NCBI GenBank assembly: GCA_015061625.1
Contig: SUWG01000001.1
Coordinates: 194,209-258,208 of the forward strand
From: Lentisphaerota bacterium
Lineage (GTDB): Bacteria; Verrucomicrobiota; Lentisphaeria; Victivallales; Victivallaceae
DNA length: 64,000 nucleotides
Direction: 5' to 3'
Shown piece by piece: positions 8,784 to 18,316 of this stretch. Numbering within the stretch: position 1 is the stretch's first letter; every line of letters starts with the position of its first letter. The notes under the pieces were generated by a model, which had not been told where the DNA came from, did not search any database, and saw nothing but the letters and a program-made list of their open reading frames with translations. A program made the translations under genes and the position numbers.

Positions 8784-9032
8784 ATGCTCAACAATGATGA
8801 CAAGATCCGTCAGGCGATGCTGCTGGGCGTGGGTTTGGATAATAAAGACGGTCACAAACGCATCACCAAAGGTGACAACTTCTATCTGGCCGGCGGTTCG
8901 GAGGAAACTCATGAACGCATGACCGAAACCGTGATCAAATTCAACGAAAAACTCGCCCGTAAAGGCAAGCATTTGCAGGAACTTTCCCGTGAGGAGTTCC
9001 ACGATATGATGCGTGAAGCTGAAGGGAAGTGA
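8784..9032 (+). CDS. Small hypothetical protein between ruvA and priA
   Basis: 82 residues from the ATG at 8784, preceded by CACGGGGAT; an upstream in-frame ATG at 8715 lies inside ruvA and is not favoured. The protein is charged, with the segment KRITKGDNFYLAGGSEETHERM and a Lys/Glu-rich C-terminal helix (LSREEFHDMMREAEGK). No cysteines, membrane segment or signal peptide are seen. It lies 17 bases after ruvA and just before priA, so it is part of the operon. I do not recognise the family. Confidence 0.7.
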   Translation: MLNNDDKIRQAMLLGVGLDNKDGHKRITKGDNFYLAGGSEETHERMTETVIKFNEKLARKGKHLQELSREEFHDMMREAEGK

Positions 9033-9039
9033 CCGTTTC

Positions 9040-11268
9040 ATGATCGCCAAGGTCATCACCGACATCTCCCTCGACCGGGAATTCGATTACCTCGTGCCGG
9101 AAGCATTGACCAAAGTCGTGCGCACCGGCAGTGCGGTCACGGTGCCATTCGGCAGAAGTGTGCGTACCGGTTACGTTCTGGGTCTGGCGGAAACTTCCGC
9201 TTACGACCCCGCCAGACTGCGCTATCTGACCGGTATCGCCGCCGACCGCCCGGCAATTCCGGAAAATCTGATCAAACTGGGCAAATGGATCGCTGAATAC
9301 TACTGCGCTTCCGGTGAACACGCCATCCGCACTTTGCTCCCCGCCGCCATCCGCAGCGGCAGGGTCAGGGAGAAAAAAATCCGCCTCTACTCCATTGCCG
9401 ATCTGACGGCGGCAGAAAAATATATCATCGATCACGCTAAAGAGACCCGACTTGCCAAACGGGTCAAAGTATTGCAAATGCTCATCCGCAAAGGCGAGGG
9501 CCCCAAAGCGGAATTCGCCACCGAGGTCGATTTTTCCGCTTCCGCATTCGACGCTCTTTGCAAAGATGGCCTGATCAAAGTGCGGGAAGAAGCCGCCGCC
9601 AACGATTTCGATAACGGTATGGAAACTTTGCCCGATACCCCGCTGGAACCGACCGCCGATCAGCGCAAAGCACTCCAACAGATCAGCGATATGCTGGAAA
9701 AGAAAACTCCTTCTCATGTGCAACTGCTTTTCGGCACGACCAACAGCGGCAAAACGGAAGTCTATCTGCAGGCGATCAGTAAAGTATTGAATATGGGAAA
9801 ATCCGCCATCGTATTGGTGCCGGAAATTTCCCTCACCCCCCAGACCGTGCGCCGTTTCCGGGCAAGATTCGGCAAAAAATTAAGCGTTCTGCACAGCCGT
9901 TTGAGCGACCGGGAACGGTTCGATGAGTGGAACCGGATCAATTCCGGTAAAGTACAGATCGCCGTCGGCGCACGCTCGGCTCTCTTTGCCCCCTTTGACA
10001 ATCTGGGATTGATCGTCGTCGATGAGGAGCATGACAGCAGTTACAAACAATCCGAATCCCCCCGCTACCACGCCAGAGATGTGGCAGTTGTGCGGGCTAA
10101 ACTGGAAAACGCCTGTGTCATCCTCGGTTCCGCCACCCCGTCGGCCGAATCACTCTACAATGCCCAAAATGGCAAATTCCTGATGTGCCGCATGGCGGCG
10201 CAGGTGGATAACAAACCCGCACCGGTCATCCATATCGTTGACCGCCGGCGTGATCCCGCCCCCACTGAAGGCATGAGCAACCTGCTCTCCCCCATACTCA
10301 TCCACGCCGTCGAAGAACGCCTCGAACGGGCCGAACAGGCCATTTTGTTCCTCAACCGCCGGGGCTATGCCCGCACTTTGTGCTGTCCGCAATGCGGCTA
10401 TGAAGCCCGCTGCCCGGAGTGTTCAATAAATTACAACTACACTTACAGCCGCAGCCGGGAAGTTTTGAGCTGCCACCTCTGCGGCGGCGTCGTACCCGCC
10501 CCATCCGCTTGTCCGGATTGCGGATTTCAGGAAATCCGCTACTTCGGCAGCGGTACCGAAAAACTGGAAAGCTGCGCCAGAGCCGTATTCCCCGGTGCCA
10601 GGATCGGCAGAATGGATTCCGATCTGATGCGCTCCGCCGATGATTATGAAGTGGTGCTGGATAAATTCCGCCGGGGCAGACTCGATATCCTCGTGGGGAC
10701 CCAGATGATCGCCAAAGGACTACACTTCCCCGGCGTGACCCTCGTCGGCGTGGTCAATGCCGATCTGGGACTTTCCATGCCCGATTTCCGCGCCCAGGAA
10801 AGAACTTTTCAAATGCTCACCCAGGTCGCCGGCAGAGCCGGCAGAGGCGAAAGACGCGGCGAAGTCATCTTCCAAACCACCCGCGACAGCGATGTGCTGC
10901 GCTTCGCCGCCGATCTGGATTTTGAGGGATTTTCCAAATTCGACCTCGAATTCCGCGAAATGCTCGGCTATCCGCCATTCACCCGCCTCATCGCCATATT
11001 TTTCAAGGGTGAAAAAGAATCTGCCGTCGCCGATTATGCCGCATTTTTCGCCGAAAAACTGGCCGCTTATCAACACGATAAAGTCAGAATCACCCCCCCG
11101 GCTCCCGCCCCGGTGGAAAAAATCCGTAACCAATTCCGCTATATGATGACCGTCAGAGGCAACGGCCTGAAAACCATCCGCGAAGCAATACGCATTCTGG
11201 CTCTGCATCATACCCCGCCCAACGGCGTCTCCGTCGCCGTCGATGTCGATGCCCAGCATCTTATGTAA
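9040..11268 (+). CDS. priA: Primosomal protein N' (replication restart helicase PriA)
   Basis: 742 residues from the ATG at 9040; GAAGGGA at 9021-9027 supports this start over the in-frame ATG at 9013. PriA recognises stalled forks and reloads the replisome. Seen in order: the N-terminal DNA-binding domain beginning MIAKVITDISLDREFDY; Walker A FGTTNSGKTEVYLQ; DEEH box VVDEEHDSSYKQ; GSATPSAES; the cysteine-rich zinc-binding insertion (CCPQCGYEARCPECS, then CHLCGG and CPDCG); and helicase motifs GTQMIAKGLHFPGVTLV and QVAGRAGRG. A noncoding hairpin element starts 49 bases after the stop. Confidence 0.95.
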   Translation: MIAKVITDISLDREFDYLVPEALTKVVRTGSAVTVPFGRSVRTGYVLGLAETSAYDPARLRYLTGIAADRPAIPENLIKLGKWIAEYYCASGEHAIRTLLPAAIRSGRVREKKIRLYSIADLTAAEKYIIDHAKETRLAKRVKVLQMLIRKGEGPKAEFATEVDFSASAFDALCKDGLIKVREEAAANDFDNGMETLPDTPLEPTADQRKALQQISDMLEKKTPSHVQLLFGTTNSGKTEVYLQAISKVLNMGKSAIVLVPEISLTPQTVRRFRARFGKKLSVLHSRLSDRERFDEWNRINSGKVQIAVGARSALFAPFDNLGLIVVDEEHDSSYKQSESPRYHARDVAVVRAKLENACVILGSATPSAESLYNAQNGKFLMCRMAAQVDNKPAPVIHIVDRRRDPAPTEGMSNLLSPILIHAVEERLERAEQAILFLNRRGYARTLCCPQCGYEARCPECSINYNYTYSRSREVLSCHLCGGVVPAPSACPDCGFQEIRYFGSGTEKLESCARAVFPGARIGRMDSDLMRSADDYEVVLDKFRRGRLDILVGTQMIAKGLHFPGVTLVGVVNADLGLSMPDFRAQERTFQMLTQVAGRAGRGERRGEVIFQTTRDSDVLRFAADLDFEGFSKFDLEFREMLGYPPFTRLIAIFFKGEKESAVADYAAFFAEKLAAYQHDKVRITPPAPAPVEKIRNQFRYMMTVRGNGLKTIREAIRILALHHTPPNGVSVAVDVDAQHLM

Positions 11269-11317
11269 AATGATGTGGTGAATCGGGGGAAGGGGAATAC
11301 AAAAGGTGCGATCCGAC

Positions 11318-11440
11318 CGGTGGATGCAGTGCGAGGCAAGGTCGCAGCCAAATCAAGGCGAAAGCGAGGGAGTGTATAACCATACTCGACCGAGCTTGAG
11401 TCCGCCGATTTGGCAAGAGATTGTCCGCAATGCGCCACCG
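11318..11440 (+). repeat. Dispersed hairpin element, copy A
   Basis: A 123 bp imperfect inverted repeat bounded by CGGTGG and CCACCG. Inner arms are GCCAAATC (11347-11354) and GATTTGGC (11407-11414), with a terminal hairpin around GTATAACCATAC. Conserved non-paired strings GGCAAGGTCG and CAAGAGATTG are shared with eight other copies in the window. No ORF is conserved in it. Confidence 0.85.
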
Positions 11441-11489
11441 CAGGTTTGATTTTTCACCCAAAATCAGAATAATAATCAACACATCCTTA

Positions 11490-11607
11490 CTCGCGAAGCG
11501 AGCGCTTCACTTTCGCCGCAAGGCGAAAAGCTTCACATTGCGGAGCAATGCTTCACGCCGGGAAGAATTCCCGGCACTTCACGTTGATTTGCGGCACGCA
11601 AATCAAC
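11490..11607 (+). repeat. Array of five short hairpins joined by CTTCAC spacers
   Basis: Hairpins in order: CTCGC/GCGAG, TTTCGCC/GGCGAAA, ATTGC/GCAAT, GCCGGGAA/TTCCCGGC and GTTGATTTGC/GCAAATCAAC. Each is separated from the next by a linker ending in CTTCAC. Stems differ entirely while the linker is constant. An inverted copy is at 51311-51429 and a partial copy at 11801-11880. Confidence 0.85.
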
Positions 11608-11678
11608 ACCCCGCGCTCCCGTTGGTCGCAAACCGGATCATTTTTTGATAATGATCAGAATTTTGTGAGTAAAAAGTT

Positions 11679-11714
11679 GGAATTGCTTTTATCGTTTGCG
11701 ATAAAAGCAATTCC
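11679..11714. repeat. Perfect 16 bp-stem hairpin
   Basis: GGAATTGCTTTTATCG and its exact reverse complement around a TTTG loop. It lies between the two CTTCAC arrays. It could terminate transcription, but no T-tract follows. Confidence 0.6.
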
Positions 11715-11738
11715 TGCAAAAGTTTTTGGAAGATGGGG

Positions 11739-11780
11739 TGCGGGGAAGAAAACTTTTTTCAAAAAGGTTTCTTCCCCGCA
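11739..11780. terminator. Terminator-like hairpin (GCGGGGAAGAAA type)
   Basis: TGCGGGGAAGAAA pairs with TTTCTTCCCCGCA around an inner AAC-T6-CA5-GG loop that can also pair. A similar design stands after the aldolase gene at 48587-48631, so this may be a recurrent, possibly bidirectional, terminator between converging genes. Confidence 0.5.
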
Positions 11781-11800
11781 AAACAATTTTGCTTCGCTTT

Positions 11801-11880
11801 GCTTCACTTTCGCCGCAAGGCGGAAAACTTCACATTGCGGAGCAATGCTTCATGCCGGGAAGAATTCCCGGCACTTCACA
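11801..11880 (+). repeat. Partial CTTCAC hairpin array
   Basis: Three of the hairpins of the 11490-11607 array (TTTCGCC, ATTGC and GCCGGGAA stems) with the same CTTCAC/CTTCAT linkers, in the same orientation, ending just before the stop codon of the BspA-like gene. Confidence 0.8.
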
Positions 11881-11891
11881 TTAATAATTGC

Positions 11892-14162
11892 TTACCGCCT
11901 TGTCACCTTACACCAGCCGGGGAAAGCTCCTTCTGCGACCTGACAATCCCGTGGAATTGAAATCGCTTTCAAACTGACACAGTAGATAAATGCATCTTTT
12001 TCAATGACGGTAACGCTGTCAGGCACAGTTATTGCGGACAAACGGCGGCAATGCGAAAACGCATCGGCAGTGATAACCGTTACCCCATCCGGAATAACGC
12101 AACGGCTAACGGCATGGTTTATTACTCCGGTAACTTTTTTACCATCCTCACTTAACACGCATACTCCGATGCCTTCGGCCAATCCTGCAAGCCGGGCATT
12201 TTCTGCTTCCCGGTCAGCACAGAGGCTTGCTGCCTGCTGATACAATCTTTGCATTTGCTGCTGCTGATTGCTGACAAATTCCAGATATTCTCTCTGCATT
12301 TCCAGATAACGGCGTTGGGCTTCGGCATAAGCCGCCGCATTGTCACTCTCTCCGGGTTCCCGGTGGATGACCCGGCAGCCGTCATAAAAAACATCTTCAC
12401 CCAACCGGCAATTTTTAACTATTGAAACCGACTCCAGCGAAAATGACCGGAACCAGCCTTTATTAAACGCCTCATCCCCGATATACGTCACACTGTCGGG
12501 AATGAAAACGCTGACCAGTGATGAGCAGTTGTAAAACGCCCCATCCCCGATAGAAACCACTCCATCGGGAATTATCACTTCCGTAAGATCACTGCACCCC
12601 TCAAAAGCCCGGTCGCCGATGGCAGTCACCCCATCCGGAATGACACATCCGGTAATACTTTTATCCGTAACACCGATCACCGTTTTACCATCGTCACTTA
12701 AAATGCACACCTCAAAGCCCAGAGCGATCCTTCCCTTTTCCAATTTTTCTCTCTGTTCCTGATCGAGTGCTTCCGCTTCCCGGCCCGATCTTAAGATTTC
12801 CCGGATCAATCTTGTGATTTCCAACTGACGGGCTCTGGCATTTTCTGCTTCCACCGAACTTTGCCAACGTATTTCAATGCGGGTGGAAAGATCAAAAGAG
12901 ATCCGGTCAAAACGGCAATTCCCCGGCAGGGAAACCCGGCTTATCTGACCGAAAAACAATGCATCATTGCCAAATGAGCGATTGCCGATTTCAGTCACAC
13001 TGTCAGGCACAAAAACACTGGTCACCCGGCTGTCGATAAATACATAATCTGCGATTCTCACCACCCCATCCGGCACAATGTAATGACCGGAACCGCTGAC
13101 CGGAAAATACAATAATACTTTTTTCCGGTTGTCGATCAATGCTCCGCATTCATCAAGGGTGAAGACCGGATTACCGGATGCAACTGCCACTGCTTTGACC
13201 TTATAGAATGCGGCTTCCCCGATTTCAGTTATTTGAACCGGGATCGTGATATTCAAATTTGCACACAGCGCAAATGTCCTGGTCCCGATGGCAGTCACAC
13301 TGACCGGGATCGTAACTGCAGTCAGACTTTTGCAGTTGTAAAACAGATCGTTGGCAAGGGCCGTAATTCCGGCTGGTATGGTGATCGAAGTCAAACTTTC
13401 ACAGTTGTAAAATGCACATACTCCGATACTTCTCAAACTTGAAGGCAAAGTTGCCGAAGTAAGTTTTTTACAACCGTCAAAAACACTGTTGCCGATCGTT
13501 ACCACTCCTTCAGGAATGACGATGGAAGTCAGATTTTCACACCCCTGAAATGCTCCGTACTCGATCGAAGTAACACTGCCGGGGATCGTGACCGAAGTCA
13601 GATTTTTACAACCGGCAAATGCCTTGCGCCCGATCGAAGTGATGCCGGATGGCAAAGTTACCGAAGTCAGACTTTTGCAGTTGTAAAACAGATCGTTGGC
13701 AAGGGCCGTAATTCCGGATGGTATGGTGATCGAAGTCAAACTTTCACAGTTGTAAAATGCACATACTCCGATACTTCTCAAACTTGACGGTAAAGTTGCC
13801 GAAGTAAGTTTTTTACAACCGTCAAAAACACTGTTGCCGATCGTTACCACTCCTTCAGGAATGACGATGGAAGTCAGATTTTCACACCCCTGAAATGCTC
13901 CGTACTCGATCGAAGTAACACTGCCGGGGATCGTGACCGAAGTCAGATTTTTACAACCGGCAAATGCCCTGCGCCCGATGCGCGTCACCCCATCCGGAAT
14001 GACTGCTGAAACGGCACTTTCCTGACAGTAGGTCACAGTCGTACCTTCCTGATTGAATCTCATGCCCTGTTCTCTGGCGGCCTGTAACTCCGCCTCACGG
14101 TTTCCGGCAAAAAGCATATTACTCAAAGTGAATACCGCCAACAGAAAAATGATTTTTTTCAT
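11892..14162 (-). CDS. BspA-like leucine-rich repeat (LRR_5) surface protein
   Basis: 756 residues with a signal peptide (MKKIIFLLAVFTLSNMLFAG), so exported. It is built mainly from about 23-residue repeats of the type TSVTIPGSVTSIGxxAFxGC, the Treponema pallidum/BspA leucine-rich repeat, in an N-terminal block (about residues 55-430) and two later blocks separated by Glu/Arg-rich coiled-coil-like linkers. A third theme, LSDDGKTVIGVTDKSI, precedes the later blocks. Such proteins mediate adhesion or protein binding in host-associated bacteria; the partner here is unknown. No anchor or C-terminal sorting domain is visible. The gene contains a recent internal duplication of five repeats. Confidence 0.85.
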   Translation of the reverse strand: MKKIIFLLAVFTLSNMLFAGNREAELQAAREQGMRFNQEGTTVTYCQESAVSAVIPDGVTRIGRRAFAGCKNLTSVTIPGSVTSIEYGAFQGCENLTSIVIPEGVVTIGNSVFDGCKKLTSATLPSSLRSIGVCAFYNCESLTSITIPSGITALANDLFYNCKSLTSVTLPSGITSIGRKAFAGCKNLTSVTIPGSVTSIEYGAFQGCENLTSIVIPEGVVTIGNSVFDGCKKLTSATLPSSLRSIGVCAFYNCESLTSITIPAGITALANDLFYNCKSLTAVTIPVSVTAIGTRTFALCANLNITIPVQITEIGEAAFYKVKAVAVASGNPVFTLDECGALIDNRKKVLLYFPVSGSGHYIVPDGVVRIADYVFIDSRVTSVFVPDSVTEIGNRSFGNDALFFGQISRVSLPGNCRFDRISFDLSTRIEIRWQSSVEAENARARQLEITRLIREILRSGREAEALDQEQREKLEKGRIALGFEVCILSDDGKTVIGVTDKSITGCVIPDGVTAIGDRAFEGCSDLTEVIIPDGVVSIGDGAFYNCSSLVSVFIPDSVTYIGDEAFNKGWFRSFSLESVSIVKNCRLGEDVFYDGCRVIHREPGESDNAAAYAEAQRRYLEMQREYLEFVSNQQQQMQRLYQQAASLCADREAENARLAGLAEGIGVCVLSEDGKKVTGVINHAVSRCVIPDGVTVITADAFSHCRRLSAITVPDSVTVIEKDAFIYCVSLKAISIPRDCQVAEGAFPGWCKVTRR
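13321..13979 (-). repeat. Internal tandem duplication, 345 bp period
   Basis: Bases 13321-13634 recur almost unchanged at 13666-13979, offset exactly 345 bp, that is five LRR units of 23 codons. Identity falls sharply outside these limits. Confidence 0.85.
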
Positions 14163-14209
14163 CTTCTTTCTCCATATTGAAATTAAAGTGAGTAATTGAA
14201 TCTTCTATA

Positions 14210-14238
14210 AATATATCCTCTGTCAATGTAAAATACAA
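14210..14238 (-). promoter_or_regulatory. Promoter of the BspA-like gene
   Basis: Minus strand TTGTAT (14233-14238), 17 bp, TATATT (14210-14215). Confidence 0.6.
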
Positions 14239-14326
14239 TAAACGCAAGATCAAATTTCACAATTTTATGAATAAAGCCATTTTGAAACCATTTTATGCAA
14301 AAAAACGTAAAAACCGCTTTTTACAG

Positions 14327-14356
14327 TTGTACTTAACGGAGAATCCATGCTATATT
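14327..14356 (+). promoter_or_regulatory. Promoter of icd
   Basis: TTGTAC (14327-14332), an 18 bp spacer and TATATT (14351-14356), 51 bases before the icd start. Confidence 0.5.
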
Positions 14357-14407
14357 ATATATAACATTATACTTTTTTCCAACAATTCCCAAAAGAAGGA
14401 GTTTTTC

Positions 14408-15658
14408 ATGAGCGAATCACACATCGTCCGACCGGCCAACGGCGAATATGTCATCAATAATGCCAACGGTTTGCAGGTTCCGGATAATCCCATTATCAGT
14501 TTCATCGAGGGCGACGGTATCGGTCCGGATATCATGAAAGCCTCTATGTATATGTGGGACAGTGCCGTAAAAAAAGCCTACAACGGTAAAAAAGCGATCG
14601 CCTGGCAGGAGGTCTACGCCGGTGAAAAAGCCAATACCGTCTACAATGAAACCATCTGGCTGCCGCAGGAAACCATCGATGAGATCCGCCGCTCGCTTAT
14701 CGCCATCAAAGGCCCTCTGACCACCCCGGTCGGCGGCGGATTCCGTTCCCTCAATGTCGCTCTGCGTCAGGAACTTGACCTCTATGCCTGCGTGCGCCCG
14801 GTGCGCTATTTTGAAGGTGTCCCCTCACCGGTCAAGGCCCCCGAAAAGACCGATATGATCGTATTCCGGGAAAATACCGAAGATATCTACGCCGGTATCG
14901 AGTGGATGGCCGGCACCGATGAGGCCGCCAAAGTCATCGCCTTTCTCCGTAACGAAATGGGCGTCAAAAAGATCCGCTTCCCCGAAACTTCCAGCATCGG
15001 TATCAAACCGGTTTCCAGCGAAGGCAGTGAAAGATTGATCCGTGCCGCGCTGGATTACGCCGTGGCCAACAAACGCAAAAGCGTCACCCTCGTCCACAAA
15101 GGCAATATCATGAAATTCACCGAGGGCGGCTTCAAAAACTGGGGTTACGAATTGGTCAAACGCGAATATGCCGATGTGGCGGTGGCCTATGCCGACTGCA
15201 ACGGCGTCGCCCCGGAAGGCAAAATTCTGGTCAAAGATTGCATCTGTGACGCCTTTTTGCAGCAGATCCTCACCCGTCCGGATGAGTACGATGTGATCGC
15301 CACGCTCAATTTGAATGGCGACTACGTTTCCGATGCTCTTGCCGCCTGTGTCGGCGGTATCGGTATCGCTCCGGGAGCCAATATCAACTACACCACCGGC
15401 CATGCGGTCTTTGAAGCGACCCACGGCACGGCTCCCAAATATGCCGGTATGGATAAGGTCAACCCCTGCAGTCTGGCCCTTTCCGGTGAAATGATGCTGC
15501 GCCACCTCGGCTGGAACGAAGCCGCTGATCTGCTCATTCAGGGCATCAGCCGCGCGATCGCCGACCGCATGATGACCTATGACCTCGCCCGTCTGACCGC
15601 CGGTGCCACGGAATTGAGCTGTTCCGGATTCGCCAATGCGGTCGTTGAGAGGATGTAA
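14408..15658 (+). CDS. icd: Isocitrate dehydrogenase (NADP-dependent)
   Basis: 416 residues from the ATG at 14408, supported by AGAAGGAG; a longer upstream frame runs through the promoter and is not used. It oxidises isocitrate to 2-oxoglutarate. It is clearly of the E. coli Icd type: [19 protein letters not shown] includes the active-site Ser equivalent to the E. coli regulatory phosphorylation site, [14 protein letters not shown] follows, then [17 protein letters not shown] with the Lys-Tyr pair, and TYDLARL with Tyr and Arg that favour NADP. No kinase/phosphatase gene (aceK) is seen. Confidence 0.95.
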   Translation: MSESHIVRPANGEYVINNANGLQVPDNPIISFIEGDGIGPDIMKASMYMWDSAVKKAYNGKKAIAWQEVYAGEKANTVYNETIWLPQETIDEIRRSLIAIKGPLTTPVGGGFRSLNVALRQELDLYACVRPVRYFEGVPSPVKAPEKTDMIVFRENTEDIYAGIEWMAGTDEAAKVIAFLRNEMGVKKIRFPETSSIGIKPVSSEGSERLIRAALDYAVANKRKSVTLVHKGNIMKFTEGGFKNWGYELVKREYADVAVAYADCNGVAPEGKILVKDCICDAFLQQILTRPDEYDVIATLNLNGDYVSDALAACVGGIGIAPGANINYTTGHAVFEATHGTAPKYAGMDKVNPCSLALSGEMMLRHLGWNEAADLLIQGISRAIADRMMTYDLARLTAGATELSCSGFANAVVERM

Positions 15659-15666
15659 TTTGCATC

Positions 15667-16926
15667 ATGCCGATCACTTCCGCATTCCGCCTGCTTTTTT
15701 ATCATTCCGGCCAAGACGGTTCGCCGTTGCCGCCGGATGATACTCTCTTGCGCCATGTGGAAAATCTGCTTGACGGTCAAAATCTGCCGTTAAAACTCAA
15801 CCTGCTGGCTAAAGTGACCAGTGCGGAAAAGTTCCCGGAAAAATTCTTACCGGCACTTTTCAACGCATTGATCACTTTCCGGGTCATGCCCGCAGATCTG
15901 CTGGCGGAAAACTTTTCCGCCGACACCGCATTTCTGTTGCAGAATTCCGTTGCATTGTGCCGTTATCTGCGCAATTTATCCGGCTCTGTCAAGGATGATC
16001 CGGCTCTGCTGCCCAGTGCAAAGGATATCTTTTCCCGGTTGCCGCAAACTTCTGATATCAGGGAATTTGCCCGTATCCTCTCTGCCGCCGATCCCTTTGG
16101 CGGCAGCAGAGTTTTCAACTTCCGCAACCGTAATTTTCTCCCGGTTCAACCCTCATCGGTCAAAAGTGTGGATAAGTTTTTCGGCTTTCCCGGTGTCCGG
16201 CTGGCGTTGCAGGAGCATTTCCGGGATTTTGCCGCCGGAAAGACCAGTTTGCCGCTGTTGATCAACAGTCTGCCCGGTTACGGCAAAACCAGTATGGTGA
16301 TCTCCTTTGCGCTTTCAGTTCCCGGTACCGTGGTGATACTGCCCGATCCGGATGCCCTGGAATTTGCCTGGGAAGAGTTGATCGCCGCCTTGAGCGCACG
16401 CAAAGATCACCGCTTCGTCCTCTTTTTCGATGACATCGATCCCCGGAGCATCAACTGGTACAACTTCCGCACCAATGTCGGCGGAGCCTTTACCCCGCCG
16501 GAAAATATCATGCCGGTACTGACGGCAAATTATGAGTTCCCCCCCAGCATCCTCTCCCGCGGCCGCCGGATATCCTATCCGGTTTTCGACGAGGAAAGAT
16601 GTCTGGAAATGATCGAGGATTTCCTCGCCACATTCGGCATGAAAAAGCCGCCGCGCAACATCGTTTCGCTCATGGGCGCAGAATACACCGAGGAATTCGG
16701 GCAGAAAAAATTTACGGAATTATCCCCCCGTACTTTGATGCGCCATCTGGCCAACTATGAGAAAGATCCGCGCAAACGCAAACAGATCGTGGAACTTTCC
16801 GGCGGCGGCATGATCACCAAACCGGATGCCGAATTGTTTTATGAATTCAATATCGAATTGATGCGTTCACTCTACGGCGAAGAATATATCCAGCGTCTGC
16901 TCAAGGAAAGGTTGCGTTCATTATGA
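15667..16926 (+). CDS. DUF815-type AAA ATPase
   Basis: 419 residues. Walker A is LPGYGKTS and Walker B is RFVLFFDDIDP; before them comes a helical N-terminal region of about 190 residues. The order and the later ANYEFPP and ELSPRTLMRH segments fit the DUF815 ATP-binding family, whose biochemical role is not well defined. It starts 8 bases after icd, and mreC overlaps its end (ATGA), so it is probably expressed with the cell-shape genes; a link to cell-wall assembly is only suggested by position. Confidence 0.75.
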   Translation: MPITSAFRLLFYHSGQDGSPLPPDDTLLRHVENLLDGQNLPLKLNLLAKVTSAEKFPEKFLPALFNALITFRVMPADLLAENFSADTAFLLQNSVALCRYLRNLSGSVKDDPALLPSAKDIFSRLPQTSDIREFARILSAADPFGGSRVFNFRNRNFLPVQPSSVKSVDKFFGFPGVRLALQEHFRDFAAGKTSLPLLINSLPGYGKTSMVISFALSVPGTVVILPDPDALEFAWEELIAALSARKDHRFVLFFDDIDPRSINWYNFRTNVGGAFTPPENIMPVLTANYEFPPSILSRGRRISYPVFDEERCLEMIEDFLATFGMKKPPRNIVSLMGAEYTEEFGQKKFTELSPRTLMRHLANYEKDPRKRKQIVELSGGGMITKPDAELFYEFNIELMRSLYGEEYIQRLLKERLRSL

Positions 16927-17795
16927 AAAAATTTCCCTCCAGAAGCAGCCGCAGTCCTCAACTGGTGTTGACCGTAACGCTGGTGATTTTGGGGATCGTC
17001 ATCATTCTGACTGCCGGATTCAATGTGGTGCGCTATGCGCTGGGCAGATTTGCCGACGGATTTTTCTATCCGTATATGAAATTGACCACCCCGTCGGAAA
17101 AACTTACCGATCCGTCACTGCTGATGGCCGATAAACATGATCTCGCCGCCAGAGTCGAGCGGCTTACCGCCGCCAACCGGGAACTGGCTCTGCAGGGACA
17201 ATCCGCCGCCGTGCTGATGGAGGAAAACCGCCGTCTGCGTACCATGCTCGGCTTGCGTGACCGGATCTCCCCCCGCTACACCGTGGCCGGAATAATTTTG
17301 CGTGATCCCCGCCACTTTTCCGCCGGATTCACCATCGACAAAGGCAGCCGTGACGGCATCGTGCCGGGAGCGGCAGTGGTCGATGTGAATATCAATGGAC
17401 AACTGCTTTTAGTCGGTGTCATCACCGAAGTCGGAGCCAGAACCAGCAAAGTTACCACCTTGCTCAATGCTTCTCTGCGGGTCTCCGGTGAAGTGAGCTG
17501 CAACCGCATGGTGGGCTTCATCAATGCCGGGGAAGTCGTGCCGGAAACCGGCAACATCCCTTTCGGTATGCTGCCGCCGCGTGAAGATTACATCCACGGC
17601 AGTATGGTCACAACGACCGGTTTTGAGCGCGGCATACCGCCGGGCATCAAGATCGGCGAATTGAATACCGGCAATGCCGGCACTTCACACGCCCAGGAAG
17701 ATTTCAGTTGTGAATTGATCCCGGCGGTACGTTTTGAATCACTCCGTTTCGTGGCAGTGGCTCTGATCCCTGTCGCTCCGGAGGAGTTGAGATGA
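16923..17795 (+). CDS. mreC: Rod shape-determining protein MreC
   Basis: 290 residues. An N-terminal membrane helix (LVLTVTLVILGIVIILTAGF) is followed by a coiled coil (LAARVERLTAANRELAL) and two beta domains with the typical segments RDPRHFSAGFTIDKGSRDGI and LNASLRVSGEV. It is a periplasmic scaffold that links MreB filaments to the elongation penicillin-binding protein. mreB is not next to it; DUF815 sits where mreB often is. It overlaps mreD by 4 bases. Confidence 0.9.
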   Translation: MKKFPSRSSRSPQLVLTVTLVILGIVIILTAGFNVVRYALGRFADGFFYPYMKLTTPSEKLTDPSLLMADKHDLAARVERLTAANRELALQGQSAAVLMEENRRLRTMLGLRDRISPRYTVAGIILRDPRHFSAGFTIDKGSRDGIVPGAAVVDVNINGQLLLVGVITEVGARTSKVTTLLNASLRVSGEVSCNRMVGFINAGEVVPETGNIPFGMLPPREDYIHGSMVTTTGFERGIPPGIKIGELNTGNAGTSHAQEDFSCELIPAVRFESLRFVAVALIPVAPEELR

Positions 17796-18316
17796 AAGTT
17801 TTTCTGAATATATTTGTCACCGCTTTGCTGATGAATCTGGAACTTTTTTGCGGCAATGCCGGACTTTCACTGGGGCTGCCGCTTTTCGGTGCCACCTACT
17901 TTTTCGTCACCTTTTCCCCCATTCACGGAGCAGTTTCGGCGACTCTTTCCGCCCTGTTGCTCGATGTGATGTATATGGGCAACTGTCTGACGTGGCCCTT
18001 TTTTGCCATGCTTGCCGTCTTTCTCACCGGCAATTTTGCCAAATATCTGCAACGGCAAATGCCGTTATCACCGCTGGGCAGCGGGGCATTATGTGCGTTA
18101 CTGGTCTTTACCTACAATTTTTTCCATGCGCTGTTTTCCGGTGTTCCTGCGCCCGGCCCGGACTTTTTCAGTATGCTGGTCTTTCAACTTGCCGGCGGCG
18201 CACTATTCATGACGGTCATGGTCTGGCTCTTTGATGCCATAAATTTCCGCTGCAATCTGCCGAAATTCTGCACCGCTGAAAATAAGAAAAACCGGCTGAA
18301 TGGAGGCCGCTTATGA
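17792..18316 (+). CDS. mreD: Rod shape-determining protein MreD-like
   Basis: 174 residues with about five hydrophobic helices (for example FVTALLMNLELFC and FFAMLAVFLTGNFA) and a short basic tail. Sequence conservation in MreD is weak, so the assignment rests on size, membrane topology and position between mreC and the PBP2 gene, with 4-base overlaps on both sides. Confidence 0.8.
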   Translation: MKVFLNIFVTALLMNLELFCGNAGLSLGLPLFGATYFFVTFSPIHGAVSATLSALLLDVMYMGNCLTWPFFAMLAVFLTGNFAKYLQRQMPLSPLGSGALCALLVFTYNFFHALFSGVPAPGPDFFSMLVFQLAGGALFMTVMVWLFDAINFRCNLPKFCTAENKKNRLNGGRL

